A DNA stretch of 64,000 nucleotides from Pseudomonas sp. Leaf58 (GTDB lineage Bacteria > Pseudomonadota > Gammaproteobacteria > Pseudomonadales > Pseudomonadaceae). The notes under the pieces are model-generated. The model searched no databases, was not told the origin of the DNA, and saw only the letters and a program-made list of their open reading frames with translations. Positions 13,151 to 25,062 of the stretch are shown here, piece by piece. Positions within the stretch are counted from its first letter, which is position 1, and every line of letters starts with the position of its first letter. The stretch is taken from positions 4,655,501 through 4,719,500 of the forward strand of contig NZ_CP032677.1 of assembly GCF_003627215.1 (NCBI RefSeq), written 5' to 3'. Made by a program: the position numbers and the translations under genes.

Positions 13151-14821
13151 ATGCAAACCTGGCAACAACTCTATAGCCCGCTTGGTAGTCTTGGCCTGTC
13201 CGCACTGGCGGCGGTCATTCCCATCGTCTTCTTCTTCCTTGCCCTCGCCGTGTTCCGCCTCAAAGGCCACGTGGCCGGCAGCATCACCCTGGCACTGTCG
13301 ATTCTGGTGGCGATCTTCGCCTTCCAGATGCCTGTCGACATGGCGTTCGCCGCCGCGGGTTATGGCTTCCTCTACGGCCTCTGGCCAATTGCCTGGATCA
13401 TCGTTGCCGCGGTGTTCCTGTACAAACTCACGGTCAAGAGCGGCCAGTTCGAAGTGATCCGCAGCTCGGTGCTGTCGATTACCGACGACCAACGCCTGCA
13501 AGTCCTGCTGATCGGCTTCTGCTTCGGTGCCTTCCTGGAAGGTGCAGCGGGCTTTGGTGCACCGGTGGCAATCACTGCCGCGCTGCTGGTGGGCCTGGGC
13601 TTCAACCCGCTGTACGCCGCCGGCCTGTGCCTGATCGCCAACACCGCGCCAGTGGCCTTTGGCGCCTTGGGTATCCCGATCATCGTGGCCGGCCAGGTCA
13701 CCGGTATCGACGCCTTCCACATCGGCGCCATGACCGGCCGCCAGCTGCCGCTGCTGTCGCTGTTCGTGCCGTTCTGGCTGGTGTTCATGATGGACGGCCT
13801 GCGTGGCGTGAAGGAAACCTGGCCTGCCGCCCTGGTTGCCGGCCTGAGCTTTGCCGTCACCCAGTACTTCACCTCGAACTTCATCGGCCCAGAGCTGCCA
13901 GACATCACCTCGGCCCTGGCCAGCCTGATCTGCCTGACGCTGTTCCTGAAAGTGTGGCAGCCCAAGCGCTCGTTCAGCGAAGCCAAAGGCAGCGTTGGCG
14001 CCGCCGTGGTGCAGCCAAGCGGCAGCCAGCCAACCCCGTACAGCTTCGGTGAAATTTTCAAGGCTTGGTCGCCGTTCCTGATCCTCACCGTACTGGTCAC
14101 CATCTGGACCCTGAAGCCGTTCAAGGCGGCCTTCGCCCCGGGCGGTGCGATGTACAACTTCGTGTTCAACTTCGCCATCCCGCACCTGGACCAACTGGTG
14201 ATCAAGAGCGCACCGATCGTTGCCGCGCCAACCGCCATGCCAGCGGTGTTCAAGCTCGACCCGATCTCCGCTACCGGCACCGCAATCTTCCTGTCGGCGC
14301 TGATTTCCATGGCGGTGCTGAAGATCAACTTCAAAACTGGTCTGACCACTTTCAAAGAGACCTTCTGGGAGCTGCGCTGGCCGATCCTGTCGATCGGCAT
14401 GGTGCTGGCCTTCGCCTTCGTCACCAACTACTCGGGCATGTCTTCGACCATGGCCCTGGTGCTGGCCGGTACCGGCGCGGCGTTCCCGTTCTTCTCGCCG
14501 TTCCTCGGCTGGCTGGGCGTGTTCCTGACCGGTTCGGACACCTCGTCCAACGCCCTGTTCAGCTCGCTGCAGGCCACCACCGCGCACCAGATCGGGGTCA
14601 ACGACACCCTGCTGGTGGCAGCCAACACCAGCGGCGGCGTGACCGGCAAGATGATCTCGCCGCAATCGATCGCCGTGGCCTGCGCGGCCACCGGCTTGGT
14701 TGGCAAGGAGTCCGACCTGTTCCGCTTCACCGTCAAGCACAGCCTGTTCTTCGCCACCATCGTCGGCCTGATCACCCTGGTCCAGGCCTACTGGCTGACC
14801 GGCATGCTGGTTCATCACTAA
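13151..14821 (+). CDS. lldP: L-lactate permease
   Basis: Inner-membrane lactate uptake carrier of the LctP family, 556 aa with about 12-14 hydrophobic segments spread along the whole length. It starts [29 protein letters not shown] and holds the conserved [23 protein letters not shown] region near residues 120-140 and [14 protein letters not shown] in the C-terminal part. It is the first gene of an operon with lldD and the FAD/Fe-S lactate dehydrogenase, and an LldR operator lies upstream. Lactate is the likely substrate; glycolate transport by the same family is also known. Confidence 0.96.
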   Translation: MQTWQQLYSPLGSLGLSALAAVIPIVFFFLALAVFRLKGHVAGSITLALSILVAIFAFQMPVDMAFAAAGYGFLYGLWPIAWIIVAAVFLYKLTVKSGQFEVIRSSVLSITDDQRLQVLLIGFCFGAFLEGAAGFGAPVAITAALLVGLGFNPLYAAGLCLIANTAPVAFGALGIPIIVAGQVTGIDAFHIGAMTGRQLPLLSLFVPFWLVFMMDGLRGVKETWPAALVAGLSFAVTQYFTSNFIGPELPDITSALASLICLTLFLKVWQPKRSFSEAKGSVGAAVVQPSGSQPTPYSFGEIFKAWSPFLILTVLVTIWTLKPFKAAFAPGGAMYNFVFNFAIPHLDQLVIKSAPIVAAPTAMPAVFKLDPISATGTAIFLSALISMAVLKINFKTGLTTFKETFWELRWPILSIGMVLAFAFVTNYSGMSSTMALVLAGTGAAFPFFSPFLGWLGVFLTGSDTSSNALFSSLQATTAHQIGVNDTLLVAANTSGGVTGKMISPQSIAVACAATGLVGKESDLFRFTVKHSLFFATIVGLITLVQAYWLTGMLVHH

Positions 14822-14884
14822 AGTGAACGGGGCCGGGCGCCATGGCGCGCCCGGCATTCCCCACAAGCAACGCTGCGAGAATCC

Positions 14885-16030
14885 ATGATCATTTCTGCCT
14901 CTACCGACTATCGCGCCGCGGCCCAACGCAAGCTGCCCCCCTTCCTGTTCCACTACGCCGATGGCGGTGCCTACGCCGAGCACACCCTGCGCCACAACGT
15001 CTCGGACCTGGCCAGCATCGCCCTGCGCCAGCGGGTGTTGAAGAACATGTCCGAGCTCAGCCTCGAGACCCAACTGTTCAACGAAACCCTGAGCATGCCG
15101 GTGGCCCTGGCCCCGGTCGGCCTCACCGGCATGTACGCCCGCCGTGGCGAAGTGCAGGCAGCCCGCGCGGCAGCGGCCCACGGCATTCCGTTCACCATGT
15201 CCACGGTGTCGGTGTGCCCGATCGAAGAAGTGGCGCCGGCGATCAACCGGCCGATGTGGTTCCAGCTGTACGTGCTCAAGGACCGCGGCTTCATGCGCAA
15301 TGCCCTGGAGCGGGCCAAGGCTGCCGGGGTCACCACCCTGGTGTTCACCGTCGACATGCCAACCCCCGGCGCCCGCTACCGCGACGCCCACTCGGGCATG
15401 AGCGGCAAAAACGGCCCACTGCGCCGCATGCTGCAAGCCATGACCCACCCCGAGTGGGCGTGGGATGTGGGGGTGATGGGCCGCCCACATGACCTGGGCA
15501 ACATCTCTACCTACCGTGGCAACCCCACCGGCCTGGCCGACTACATCGGCTGGCTGGCCAACAACTTCGACCCGTCCATCTCCTGGAAAGACCTGGAGTG
15601 GATCCGCGACTTCTGGGACGGCCCGATGATCATCAAGGGCATCCTCGATGCCGATGACGCCCGCGATGCAGTCCGGTTTGGCGCCGACGGCATCGTCGTG
15701 TCCAACCATGGCGGCCGCCAGCTCGACGGCGTGCTGTCCAGCGCCCGCGCGCTGCCGGCGATTGCCGACGCGGTCAAAGGTGACCTGAAGATTCTTGCCG
15801 ACTCCGGCATCCGCAGCGGCCTCGACGTGGTGCGCATGGTCGCCCTGGGCGCCGACACCGTCTTGATCGGCCGCGCCTTCCTCTACGCCCTTGCCGTGCA
15901 CGGCCAGGCCGGGGTGAAAAACCTGCTGGAGCTGTTCGAGAAGGAAATGCGCGTGGCCATGGTGCTGACCGGCGCCAAGTCGATCAGCGAAATCACCCGC
16001 GACTCGCTGGTACGCGAACTGGGCGCCTGA
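14885..16030 (+). CDS. lldD: L-lactate dehydrogenase (FMN, quinone-dependent)
   Basis: Oxidises L-lactate to pyruvate and passes electrons to the quinone pool at the inner membrane. The 381-aa sequence is a full FMN-dependent alpha-hydroxy acid dehydrogenase: N-terminal [23 protein letters not shown]-binding regions in the barrel, the active-site signature [10 protein letters not shown] (~residue 275) with the catalytic His, and [20 protein letters not shown] for phosphate binding. It lies 63 bp after lldP on the same strand. Confidence 0.97.
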   Translation: MIISASTDYRAAAQRKLPPFLFHYADGGAYAEHTLRHNVSDLASIALRQRVLKNMSELSLETQLFNETLSMPVALAPVGLTGMYARRGEVQAARAAAAHGIPFTMSTVSVCPIEEVAPAINRPMWFQLYVLKDRGFMRNALERAKAAGVTTLVFTVDMPTPGARYRDAHSGMSGKNGPLRRMLQAMTHPEWAWDVGVMGRPHDLGNISTYRGNPTGLADYIGWLANNFDPSISWKDLEWIRDFWDGPMIIKGILDADDARDAVRFGADGIVVSNHGGRQLDGVLSSARALPAIADAVKGDLKILADSGIRSGLDVVRMVALGADTVLIGRAFLYALAVHGQAGVKNLLELFEKEMRVAMVLTGAKSISEITRDSLVRELGA

Positions 16031-16105
16031 GCGCCTTCCAGAACGACCGCCTGATTGACCCGGGGCATGTGGCGCACAGACGCCACAGCCCCGCGAGGAG
16101 ACTGC

Positions 16106-18916
<2,811 letters not shown>

Positions 18917-18919
18917 CCC

Positions 18920-19080
18920 TGTGGGGCGGGCACGCCCGCGAAAAACACAACGCCGTGCCTGGCACCGGCTACGCCGGTGTTCGCGGGCAAGCCCCTCCAC
19001 AGGGACAATCTTGTTCTAAAGGCCCACGCTCCCCCTGTAGGAGCGGCTTCAGCCGCGAACACCGGCAAAGCCGGTGCCAT
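18920..19080. repeat. Cluster of degenerate REP elements
   Basis: Three REP-like palindromes follow the dehydrogenase gene: GGGCGGGCACGCCCGCG (~18922), TTCGCGGGCAAGCCCCTCC (~18980) and GTAGGAGCGGCTTCAGCCGCG (~19036), with the small hairpin ACCGGCTACGCCGGT between them. No gene is visible in 18917-19165. Confidence 0.7.
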
Positions 19081-19165
19081 CCCCCCTCATCCCAATGGAA
19101 CCCCTACCAATCCCCCACAGTCCACCTTACAGGCCCACCCTCCAGAGGCCCCAGAGGAGACTCCC

Positions 19166-19456
19166 ATGAAAGGTACCGCGCTTTCGGCCCTGTTCGCGGC
19201 CGCCACCCTACTGGCTTCGCCGGTGTTTGCCGCCGAAGACCTGTGCACCGCCAACCTGCAAAAAATCGACGACAACATGGCCACCGCAGGCGCCACCTCC
19301 GAAGGCCTGGACAAAGCCATCACCGAGCACGTCGACAAAGCCAAGGCCGCGCAGGCCTCGGGCGACACCAAGGAGTGCATTGCCATCACCAGCAAAGTGC
19401 TGGAGCGCATGGAGAAAACCGAGAAAGGCAGCGGTACCGGCAGCGGCGGCGCCTGA
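19166..19456 (+). CDS. Small secreted protein of unknown function
   Basis: A 96-aa protein from the ATG at 19166, with AGAGGAGA 5 nt upstream. Residues 1-23 form a clear Sec signal peptide ending ASPVFA-AED, so the mature protein is periplasmic. The mature part is helical and charged with a single pair of cysteines (C at DLCTAN and at KECIAI), which could form a disulfide, and ends in a Gly/Ser-rich tail (GSGTGSGG). I do not recognise a named family. It lies between the lactate operon and ssrA on the same strand. Confidence 0.8.
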   Translation: MKGTALSALFAAATLLASPVFAAEDLCTANLQKIDDNMATAGATSEGLDKAITEHVDKAKAAQASGDTKECIAITSKVLERMEKTEKGSGTGSGGA

Positions 19457-19482
19457 GCCCCAAAGCGGGCGACCCGACCGGC

Positions 19483-19513
19483 TGTCGACGTCGCCCGCAC
19501 AATGGCGTATACT
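19483..19513 (+). promoter_or_regulatory. Probable ssrA promoter
   Basis: TATACT (19508-19513) is a strong -10; TGTCGA (19483-19488) at 19-nt spacing is a weak -35. The mature 5' end at 19556 lies ~36 nt beyond the expected start, consistent with RNase P trimming of a short precursor. Confidence 0.5.
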
Positions 19514-19555
19514 CCGCCTCACGTGCCGTAAGGTGCGTTAGCCAAGAGCTAGTGT

Positions 19556-19954
19556 GGGGCCGATTAGGATTCGACGCCGGTAACGAAACTCTAGGTGCAT
19601 GCCGAGTTGGTAACAGAACTCGTAAATCCACTGTTGCAACTTTTATAGTTGCCAATGACGAAAACTACGGCGCGGAGTACCAGCTGGCCGCTTAATGCGG
19701 CTATCTGACCCGTTGCTTCTGGTAGCTTCGGCTCCAGCAATCACTAGGGGATGCCTGTAAACCCGAACTGATTGTCATATAGAACAGGATCGTCGCGTAG
19801 CACGTTGTGGGCGAAGTGACTAAAACTTACACAACTCATCCAAAGCACCCTGCCCGTCGGGCGGCTGCGGATTAAATCAGTAGACACGGCTAAGCATGTA
19901 GTACCGACAGCGGAGTACTGGCGGACGGGGGTTCAAATCCCCCCGGCTCCACCA
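19556..19954 (+). ncRNA. ssrA: Transfer-messenger RNA (tmRNA)
   Basis: The 5' end GGGGCCGATTAGGATTCGAC and 3' end GGCTCCACCA form the tRNA-like acceptor stem (GGGGCCG pairs with CGGCTCC), with the T-arm GGGGGTTCAAATCCCCC. The internal tag frame starts at GCC 19651 and stops at TAA 19693-19695, encoding ANDENYGAEYQLAA, so the full degradation tag after the charged alanine is A-ANDENYGAEYQLAA. Length is 399 nt, normal for Pseudomonas. It frees stalled ribosomes together with SmpB. Its 3' end is the integration site of the island that follows. Confidence 0.98.
19930..19954 (+). other. attL: 3' end of ssrA used as integration site
   Basis: The last 25 nt of ssrA (GGTTCAAATCC...CCACCA) is the usual target of P4-type integrases. 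The integrase gene begins 188 bp downstream in the same orientation. A degenerate counterpart lies at 34513-34537 (18 of 25 positions identical). Confidence 0.65.
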
Positions 19955-19965
19955 AATGATCAATC

Positions 19966-19991
19966 AAAGACGTCCACGGACGTCTTTTTTT
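19966..19991 (+). terminator. Terminator following ssrA
   Basis: AAAGACGTCC (19966-19975) pairs with GGACGTCTTT (19978-19987), followed by a T-run. It ends ssrA transcription and, given the island border at 19954, is supplied by the island. Confidence 0.85.
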
Positions 19992-20068
19992 GTGCCTGGA
20001 AGTCAGTGAAATCAAGGGTTTACTGCTCTTTTGAGGGCCACAACGGTTTTTTGAGTTCCAGCCATCCC

Positions 20069-20118
20069 GGTATTCCCGGTGGTATTCCAGCTTACCTGGG
20101 GCTAATCTTGGGAATACC
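20069..20118. other. Candidate left arm-type integrase sites
   Basis: GGTATTCCC (20069) and GGTATTCCA (20081) are direct repeats 12 bp apart; an inverted copy, GGGAATACC, is at 20110-20118, just before the integrase start. The same 12-bp spaced pair recurs at the right end of the island. Confidence 0.55.
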
Positions 20119-20142
20119 AAAAGGTGTCATGGAGCTTCTCCC

Positions 20143-21399
20143 ATGTGCGCTCAAACAGCTCGCCTCTCCGACCGCCAGCTTAAGGCGGTCAAGCCCAAAG
20201 ACAAGGACTACGTCCTCACGGATGGCGACGGCCTGCAGCTTCGCGTCCGGGTCAACCGCTCGATGCAGTGGAATTTCAACTACAGGCATCCGGTCACCAA
20301 AAATCGAATCAACATGGCGCTCGGCTCCTACCCTGAGGTCTCTCTGGCGCAAGCTCGGCGGAAAGCGGTTGAGGCTAGGGAAGTTCTTGCGCAGGGGATC
20401 GACCCCAAAGCTCAGCGCAATGATCTCGCGCAGGCCAAACTAGCCGAGACGGAACATACGTTCGAGAAAGTAGCCGCTGCCTGGTTCGAGCTGAAAAAGG
20501 ACTCGGTCACGCCGGCCTATGCTGAGGACATCTGGCGCTCACTCACGCTGCACGTTTTTCCGAGCATGAAATCGACCCCGATCTCGGAAGTCAGCGCACC
20601 GATGGTGATAAAGATTCTTCGGCCCATCGAAGCCAAAGGCAGCTTGGAAACAGTGAAGCGGCTTAGCCAGCGCCTCAACGAGATCATGACCTACGGGGTC
20701 AATTCGGGAATGATCTTCGCGAACCCGCTCAGCGGGATTCGGGCGGTGTTCAAGAAGCCGAAGAAAGAAAACATGGCGGCGCTACCACCCGAGGAGCTTC
20801 CTGAGCTCATGCTGGAAATAGCGAACGCCAGTATCAAGCGCACGACCCGCTGCTTGATCGAATGGCAGTTGCACACCATGACTCGCCCCGCCGAGGCAGC
20901 GACTACTCGCTGGGCAGACATCGACTTTGAAAGGCGTGTCTGGACCATCCCGCCGGAGCGGATGAAGAAGCGCCGCCCGCACAGCATCCCGTTGAGCGAT
21001 CAAGTCATGTCATTGCTGGAAATACTGAAGTCCCACAGTGGTCATCGGGAATACGTCTTCCCGGCAGACCGAAACCCTCGTACTCATGCCAATAGCCAGA
21101 CCGCCAACATGGCGTTGAAACGTATGGGCTTCCAGGACCGGTTGGTCAGCCACGGCATGCGCTCGATGGCCAGCACCATTTTGAATGAACATGGGTGGGA
21201 CCCGGAGCTCATCGAAGTGGCGTTGGCGCACGTCGATAAGGATGAGGTGCGCAGCGCCTACAACCGAGCCGACTACATCGAGCGCCGACGGCCGATGATG
21301 GCTTGGTGGAGCGAGTACATTCTGAAGGCGTCGACGGGCAATCTCTCGGCCAGCGCGATGAATGTGGCCACGGATCGGAACGTAGTACCCATCCGATAG
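20143..21399 (+). CDS. P4-type tyrosine integrase
   Basis: Site-specific recombinase of 418 aa with the DUF4102/Int_P4 N-terminal arm-binding domain (LTDGDGLQLRV, ~residues 24-36), a SAM-like core-binding region (~105-200) and the catalytic domain. Catalytic residues can be assigned: R248 in MTRPAEAATTRW, H337-x-x-R340 in VSHGMRS, H363 in LAHVDKDEVRSAY and the nucleophile Y373. It lies directly after ssrA in the same orientation, the standard place for the integrase that inserted the island. Start ATG at 20143 has GGAG ~10 nt upstream. It appears intact. Confidence 0.96.
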   Translation: MCAQTARLSDRQLKAVKPKDKDYVLTDGDGLQLRVRVNRSMQWNFNYRHPVTKNRINMALGSYPEVSLAQARRKAVEAREVLAQGIDPKAQRNDLAQAKLAETEHTFEKVAAAWFELKKDSVTPAYAEDIWRSLTLHVFPSMKSTPISEVSAPMVIKILRPIEAKGSLETVKRLSQRLNEIMTYGVNSGMIFANPLSGIRAVFKKPKKENMAALPPEELPELMLEIANASIKRTTRCLIEWQLHTMTRPAEAATTRWADIDFERRVWTIPPERMKKRRPHSIPLSDQVMSLLEILKSHSGHREYVFPADRNPRTHANSQTANMALKRMGFQDRLVSHGMRSMASTILNEHGWDPELIEVALAHVDKDEVRSAYNRADYIERRRPMMAWWSEYILKASTGNLSASAMNVATDRNVVPIR

Positions 21400-22362
21400 G
21401 ACGGCGACAACGGCGACACTGGCGACAGACCGCATGCCATCTACATCCTTTTCGTCTGAGCTGATGGCGACAGTCGCCAACTCGCCTTGCTTTTAGCTTC
21501 TCCGGCTAAGCCCGTGAGCATGGGGAGGCTTCGCATCCCCATGCTCACGTGCTAACACTAGAAAAGCGACAAACGGCCACTTTGCCACTGACAGCCACCG
21601 ATTGGCAAAGCACGCCAAAGAAGGAATCTGGCGCATTTCCATGTGCCCTTCACCAATTGACCCGTGCCGCGGTGACCGATAGAACGAAGGTTCAAAGCGC
21701 TGCCTTCGGCAGCACCCCAGATGACCAGAGCCTTCAAGGTCATGCCGCTAACCCGGTGGTTCACCCTAAAGTGCGATTCGCGCCCGGAGGCTCGCACGGT
21801 CATTCGCCAGAATGATGGACGCCCTCTAAACAATCCGCCTAGTGCGGCTGCCCGCTAACCCTTTAGCCCTGCAGCAACGAACCTGCTCGGCCAACGTCTT
21901 GCGCCAACCGTTCGCCCGTCTCTTTTCCAGAAAAGAGACGGGCGCTCCTACCACTGCTGCAGCCCTCATCGCACATGGCTTTGCGGCAATTCCCCGCGTG
22001 ACAATCGGCGTGACAAACGCCGATGTCACCAGCAACAGCGCTGCAGATGATGGTGCCGCAGACCAGGGAATGGACTGCACCTGACTGACAGTCAGGCATG
22101 CCCCGGTCATCGCATTGCTGCTTGCACCCGGCTCAGGATCTCGCGGCGCTGGTCTCGTCAGCCAGTGCAGCCTCCACCCGCCCACCGGTAACGGTGCTCA
22201 GGAGGCCAGATCATGAGATGCCCTTGCTCCTGGTCGTAAGGAGCCGCCAGTCCCGCGTCAGTGGACACCCTCACAGGTCGCAGGGGCCTTGATCCCTGAT
22301 AACACTCAGCATTCTTGGCGGGATGACGTGAGGGAGAGGTCGGTAATTTATGGAGGAAGGCT
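21400..22362. other. Island control region without a convincing gene
   Basis: 963 bp between the integrase and the DUF3987 gene. The open frames here lack Shine-Dalgarno sites and recognisable products. It holds GGCGACA repeats (21403-21478) and four strong hairpins: 21513-21549 (14-bp stem CGTGAGCATGGGGA, 9-nt loop), 21914-21943 (13-bp perfect stem GCCCGTCTCTTTT, loop CCAG), 21998-22029 (13-bp stem with one bulge) and 22080-22096 (CCTGACT-gac-AGTCAGG). None has a terminator T-run. The density of iterons and hairpins resembles an origin or transfer region. Confidence 0.55.
21403..21478 (+). repeat. GGCGACA iteron cluster A
   Basis: GGCGACA occurs at 21403, 21412 and 21421, exactly 9 bp apart, starting 4 bp after the integrase stop codon. 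A fourth copy at 21466 forms the perfect palindrome GGCGACAGTCGCC (21466-21478). Confidence 0.75.
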
Positions 22363-23760
22363 ATGCAACTGCGCGAAGTACAAGGGCCACCACGCCCCTT
22401 GTTGGAACAGCAGATAACGGCCCTGCCCTACCCGGTCGCGGCGCTGGGCGATCTAATGGGGCCTGCCGTGGAACGCATGGCCGATGTGATCGGCGTGCCC
22501 TGCGCCATGGCCGCGCAATCTGTTCTAGCCACGGCAGCTTTGGCGAGCCAGGCGCACGCCAATGTTCACCTCGACGGTCGAATTTATCCGTTGTCGCTGT
22601 ACTTACTGACGGTGGCTTGTTCGGGTGATCGCAAAAGCGCGGTGGACCATATTGCGCTGCAGGCCGTACGCGACTGGGAAAGACAGCAGTGGATCGCCTA
22701 TGGCGAACAGCTCAAGGCGCATCGAGCTGCAATGAGCCTCACCGCGAAGTCACCGACCTCGAAAAAGTCAGCACAGCTAGCGCTGGACGCCCAACCTGAA
22801 CCCGTCCAACCGAGACTCCTCAGTGCTGAGCCGACCATTGAGGGCCTGGTCAAAAGCCTGTGCCACGGTTTGCCCAGCATGGGCCTGTTCAGCGATGAAG
22901 GCGGCCAGTTCTTGGGCGGCAGCACCATGAGCAAGGACAACATGATCAAGGCGATCACTCACTTGTCGACGCTGTGGGACGGCAGCCCGATTGATCGGTC
23001 GCGCGCGATGGCAGGGGAAAGTCTGCGTGCCTATGACCGCCGTCTCAGCATGCACTTGATGCTTCAACCCCGCCTGGCAGAACGCTTGCTGCTGGACGCT
23101 GATATCAAAGACCAGGGCATCCTGGGACGCTGTCTGATCAGTTGGCCAGAGCGTCTGGTTGGACAACGACTGTACAAAGCCATCGACCTGACCCGAGATC
23201 CAAAGGTGCACCTGTACCAGCGGCGCATTGCCGCACTCATGCAGAAGCCATGGTCACGCCATAAAGACGGCGGCCTCAACCCTGTAACCCTAGAGTTAAG
23301 CCCCCGCGCCCGTGAAGCATGGATTGCCATTCACGACACCATTGAATGCGAGTCTGGGGAATTCGGCGAGCTGGTCAACGTGCAAGCTGCTGCGGGCAAA
23401 GCCGCCGCGAACGTTCTACGCATGGCTGGTGTGATGGCGGTGGTTGAAGAATTGACTATCTTGGAAGAAATGCACATTCAGCGCGCCTCTACGCTGATGG
23501 ATTACTACCTGGCCGAGAACCAACGACTGACTGAACAGGAGCCACTGAATAAGCTTCGCGCAGAGGCCGACTGCCTGCTTCGCTGGTTGATAAAGAAGAA
23601 CTGGCCACCGTTTCGCCTCCGCGACATCACACGCAACGGCCCTCGCTTTGCCCGTAAAAGCACGCGGCACACCTTCGAGTTATTGCTGCAACTGGTTGCC
23701 CATAACTGGCTGAACAATGACGGGGACATATTCGAGGTGCGCCATGTTCCGACTCAATGA
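22363..23760 (+). CDS. DUF3987 (YfjI-like) protein of mobile elements
   Basis: 465-aa protein of the DUF3987 family, found in prophage-like and satellite-like islands, often beside integrases, and related to the helicase part of phage primases. A Walker-A-like stretch ACSGDRKSAVD lies at residues 85-95, in the family's usual place after LYLLTV. Later parts (EGLVKSLCHGLPSMGLFSDEGG, LSTLWDGSPIDRSRA) are family-conserved. The Shine-Dalgarno is excellent (GGAGGAAGG, 3-5 nt before ATG). It overlaps the next gene by 17 bp. The exact biochemical role is unknown; a replication role is inferred from family and from the flanking iterons. Confidence 0.85.
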   Translation: MQLREVQGPPRPLLEQQITALPYPVAALGDLMGPAVERMADVIGVPCAMAAQSVLATAALASQAHANVHLDGRIYPLSLYLLTVACSGDRKSAVDHIALQAVRDWERQQWIAYGEQLKAHRAAMSLTAKSPTSKKSAQLALDAQPEPVQPRLLSAEPTIEGLVKSLCHGLPSMGLFSDEGGQFLGGSTMSKDNMIKAITHLSTLWDGSPIDRSRAMAGESLRAYDRRLSMHLMLQPRLAERLLLDADIKDQGILGRCLISWPERLVGQRLYKAIDLTRDPKVHLYQRRIAALMQKPWSRHKDGGLNPVTLELSPRAREAWIAIHDTIECESGEFGELVNVQAAAGKAAANVLRMAGVMAVVEELTILEEMHIQRASTLMDYYLAENQRLTEQEPLNKLRAEADCLLRWLIKKNWPPFRLRDITRNGPRFARKSTRHTFELLLQLVAHNWLNNDGDIFEVRHVPTQ

Positions 23761-24103
23761 CGCCGTGCGCCGATATCGAGCGCAACATCGCTCGCCGACC
23801 GAGCTACGGTGTGTCGCCGCAACTGCCACCACTTTGTCGCCACGTGCCAATCCAGATGCGGCGGGGCTTGTCGCCAGTGTCGCCGCTGTCGCCGCTCCAA
23901 CATCTGAGTCAACCGACCTCGCTCGGCTTATCGAGCAGTTGCAAGAAGAAGGGGCTTTGCTGCAACACAGTCAAAATGCCCTCCTCATCCGCCCAGCACA
24001 CTGGGGACAGTTGGACACCATCGCCCCCCACTGGAAAGCCTTGCTGCTGCGCCTACAAACCAATGATCAAGGTGAAGACAATGGCGCTGGTCGGTCGGCG
24101 TGA
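23744..24103 (+). CDS. Hypothetical island protein containing iteron-encoded repeats
   Basis: 119-aa protein starting MFRLNDAVRRYRAQHR at the ATG at 23744, inside the end of the DUF3987 gene. The middle part (VASVAAVAAP) is a low-complexity Ala/Val stretch encoded by the 9-bp-phased TGTCGCC repeats; the C-terminal part (LARLIEQLQEEGALLQHSQNALLIRPAHW) is helical. No known domain recognised. It overlaps both neighbours (17 bp and 23 bp), so it belongs to one translationally coupled unit. Confidence 0.65.
   Translation: MFRLNDAVRRYRAQHRSPTELRCVAATATTLSPRANPDAAGLVASVAAVAAPTSESTDLARLIEQLQEEGALLQHSQNALLIRPAHWGQLDTIAPHWKALLLRLQTNDQGEDNGAGRSA
23812..23893 (-). repeat. GGCGACA iteron cluster B (as TGTCGCC)
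   Basis: TGTCGCC occurs at 23812, 23835, 23869, 23878 and 23887; the last three are exactly 9 bp apart. They are the reverse complement of the heptamer in cluster A and lie within the small gene downstream of the DUF3987 gene, so the two clusters point towards each other across 2.4 kb. Confidence 0.75.
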
Positions 24104-25062
24104 CGGTCGCAACTTTGGCTACGGCCGCCAAATGAGCTATGCCGGTCGGCAGGCACTCGAGGATATGTTCGCAGGCGGCCACTTCGCCACCGTCAAAGCA
24201 CACAGCGATCGCTGGCAAGCCTTCGTGCGCTGGTGCCGTTCAAAGGATGGCCCTCGCTACAACGATGCTCGGCAGATCGATCGACAGACACTAAATGACT
24301 ACGCCGATTACCTGCGCCAGCAGATCCAGCAAGGCGAGCTGTGCGTCGCCACCGCGCAAAACCGCCTGAGCAGCGTCAACCGCACCCTCGCTGCGCTGCG
24401 CGGTGATCTGGACGTGAGAATTGTCAGTCCGAGCGAAGCATTGGGACAGCAGCGATCCATCGTTCGCACCCGTGCGCCGGATGGCCAAGACTATTCAAAA
24501 CGTTCAACGAATAGCGCAGGTGCTGACACAACAGCGACATGAGCGGGTAGCAGCGATTGTCATGCTGGCCCGGACTACCGGAATGCGCCTGCGCGAAGCG
24601 ATCCTGGCGGACCTGCCACGCTTGCACCGGGAAGCCGAGTACTTAGGCCGCATCAATATACAGGACGGTACCAAAGGCGGCCGCTCAGGGGCTTCAGCTC
24701 CGCGTTGGGTCATCGCAAATGAGGAGGTAAAGGCGGCACTACAGTTGGCGCGTGAAGCGTCGCCGACCGGCAGCCGCAACTTACTGGCCCGGGATGAAAC
24801 CTACGCCGTGTTCATGCAGCGGACTGTGCTCCCTGCTCGCGCAACATTGCATGAGTACGGATTAAAGGGGTTCCATGAACTGCGTGCGGCATACGCCTGC
24901 AAACGTTACGAGCAACTTACAGGCCTCGCAGCTCCGATCAATGGTGGCCACGGTTGTCGCACAGACCGCGATCTTGATCATCAGGCACGCCTACAGATCA
25001 GCCTTGAGCTGGGGCACAACCGGATAGATGTGGTTTCGGCCTACATTGGTGGACGATCATGA
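24081..25062 (+). pseudogene. Recombinase-like (integrase-domain) gene with a +1 frameshift
   Basis: Two adjoining frames together give one tyrosine-recombinase-like protein of ~326 aa. Frame 1 begins MALVGRRDGRNFGYGRQMSY at 24081 and carries a SAM-like N-terminal domain (HSDRWQAFVRWCRSKDGPRY). Its useful reading ends near DGQD (~24491), after which the frame runs to a stop at 24540-24542. The homologous sequence resumes in the +1 frame (QNVQRIAQVLTQQ...ARTTGMRLREAILADL) and continues to 25062, ending with LELGHNRIDVVSAYIGG, the region carrying the C-terminal active-site His and Tyr. One extra base near 24492 explains it: mutation, sequencing error or recoding. It overlaps both neighbours. 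Confidence 0.75.

Noticed and set aside
13097..15901. A very long (>900 codon) open frame antisense to lldP and lldD
   Set aside because: It mirrors the codon periodicity of two well-identified genes on the other strand, has a His/Gln/Gly-rich low-complexity product and no ribosome site. Similar long antisense frames exist opposite dnaK (5050-7179), the lactate dehydrogenase (16331-18274), hrpB (57437-59290) and carA (1596-2777); all are artefacts of high GC.
21549..22185. Open frames of 80-120 codons on both strands in the island gap
   Set aside because: They lie across hairpins, lack Shine-Dalgarno sites and encode no recognisable domain.
21403..23893. CRISPR array or direct-repeat array
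   Set aside because: The repeated unit is only 7 bp (9-bp period), far too short, and there are no spacers or cas genes.
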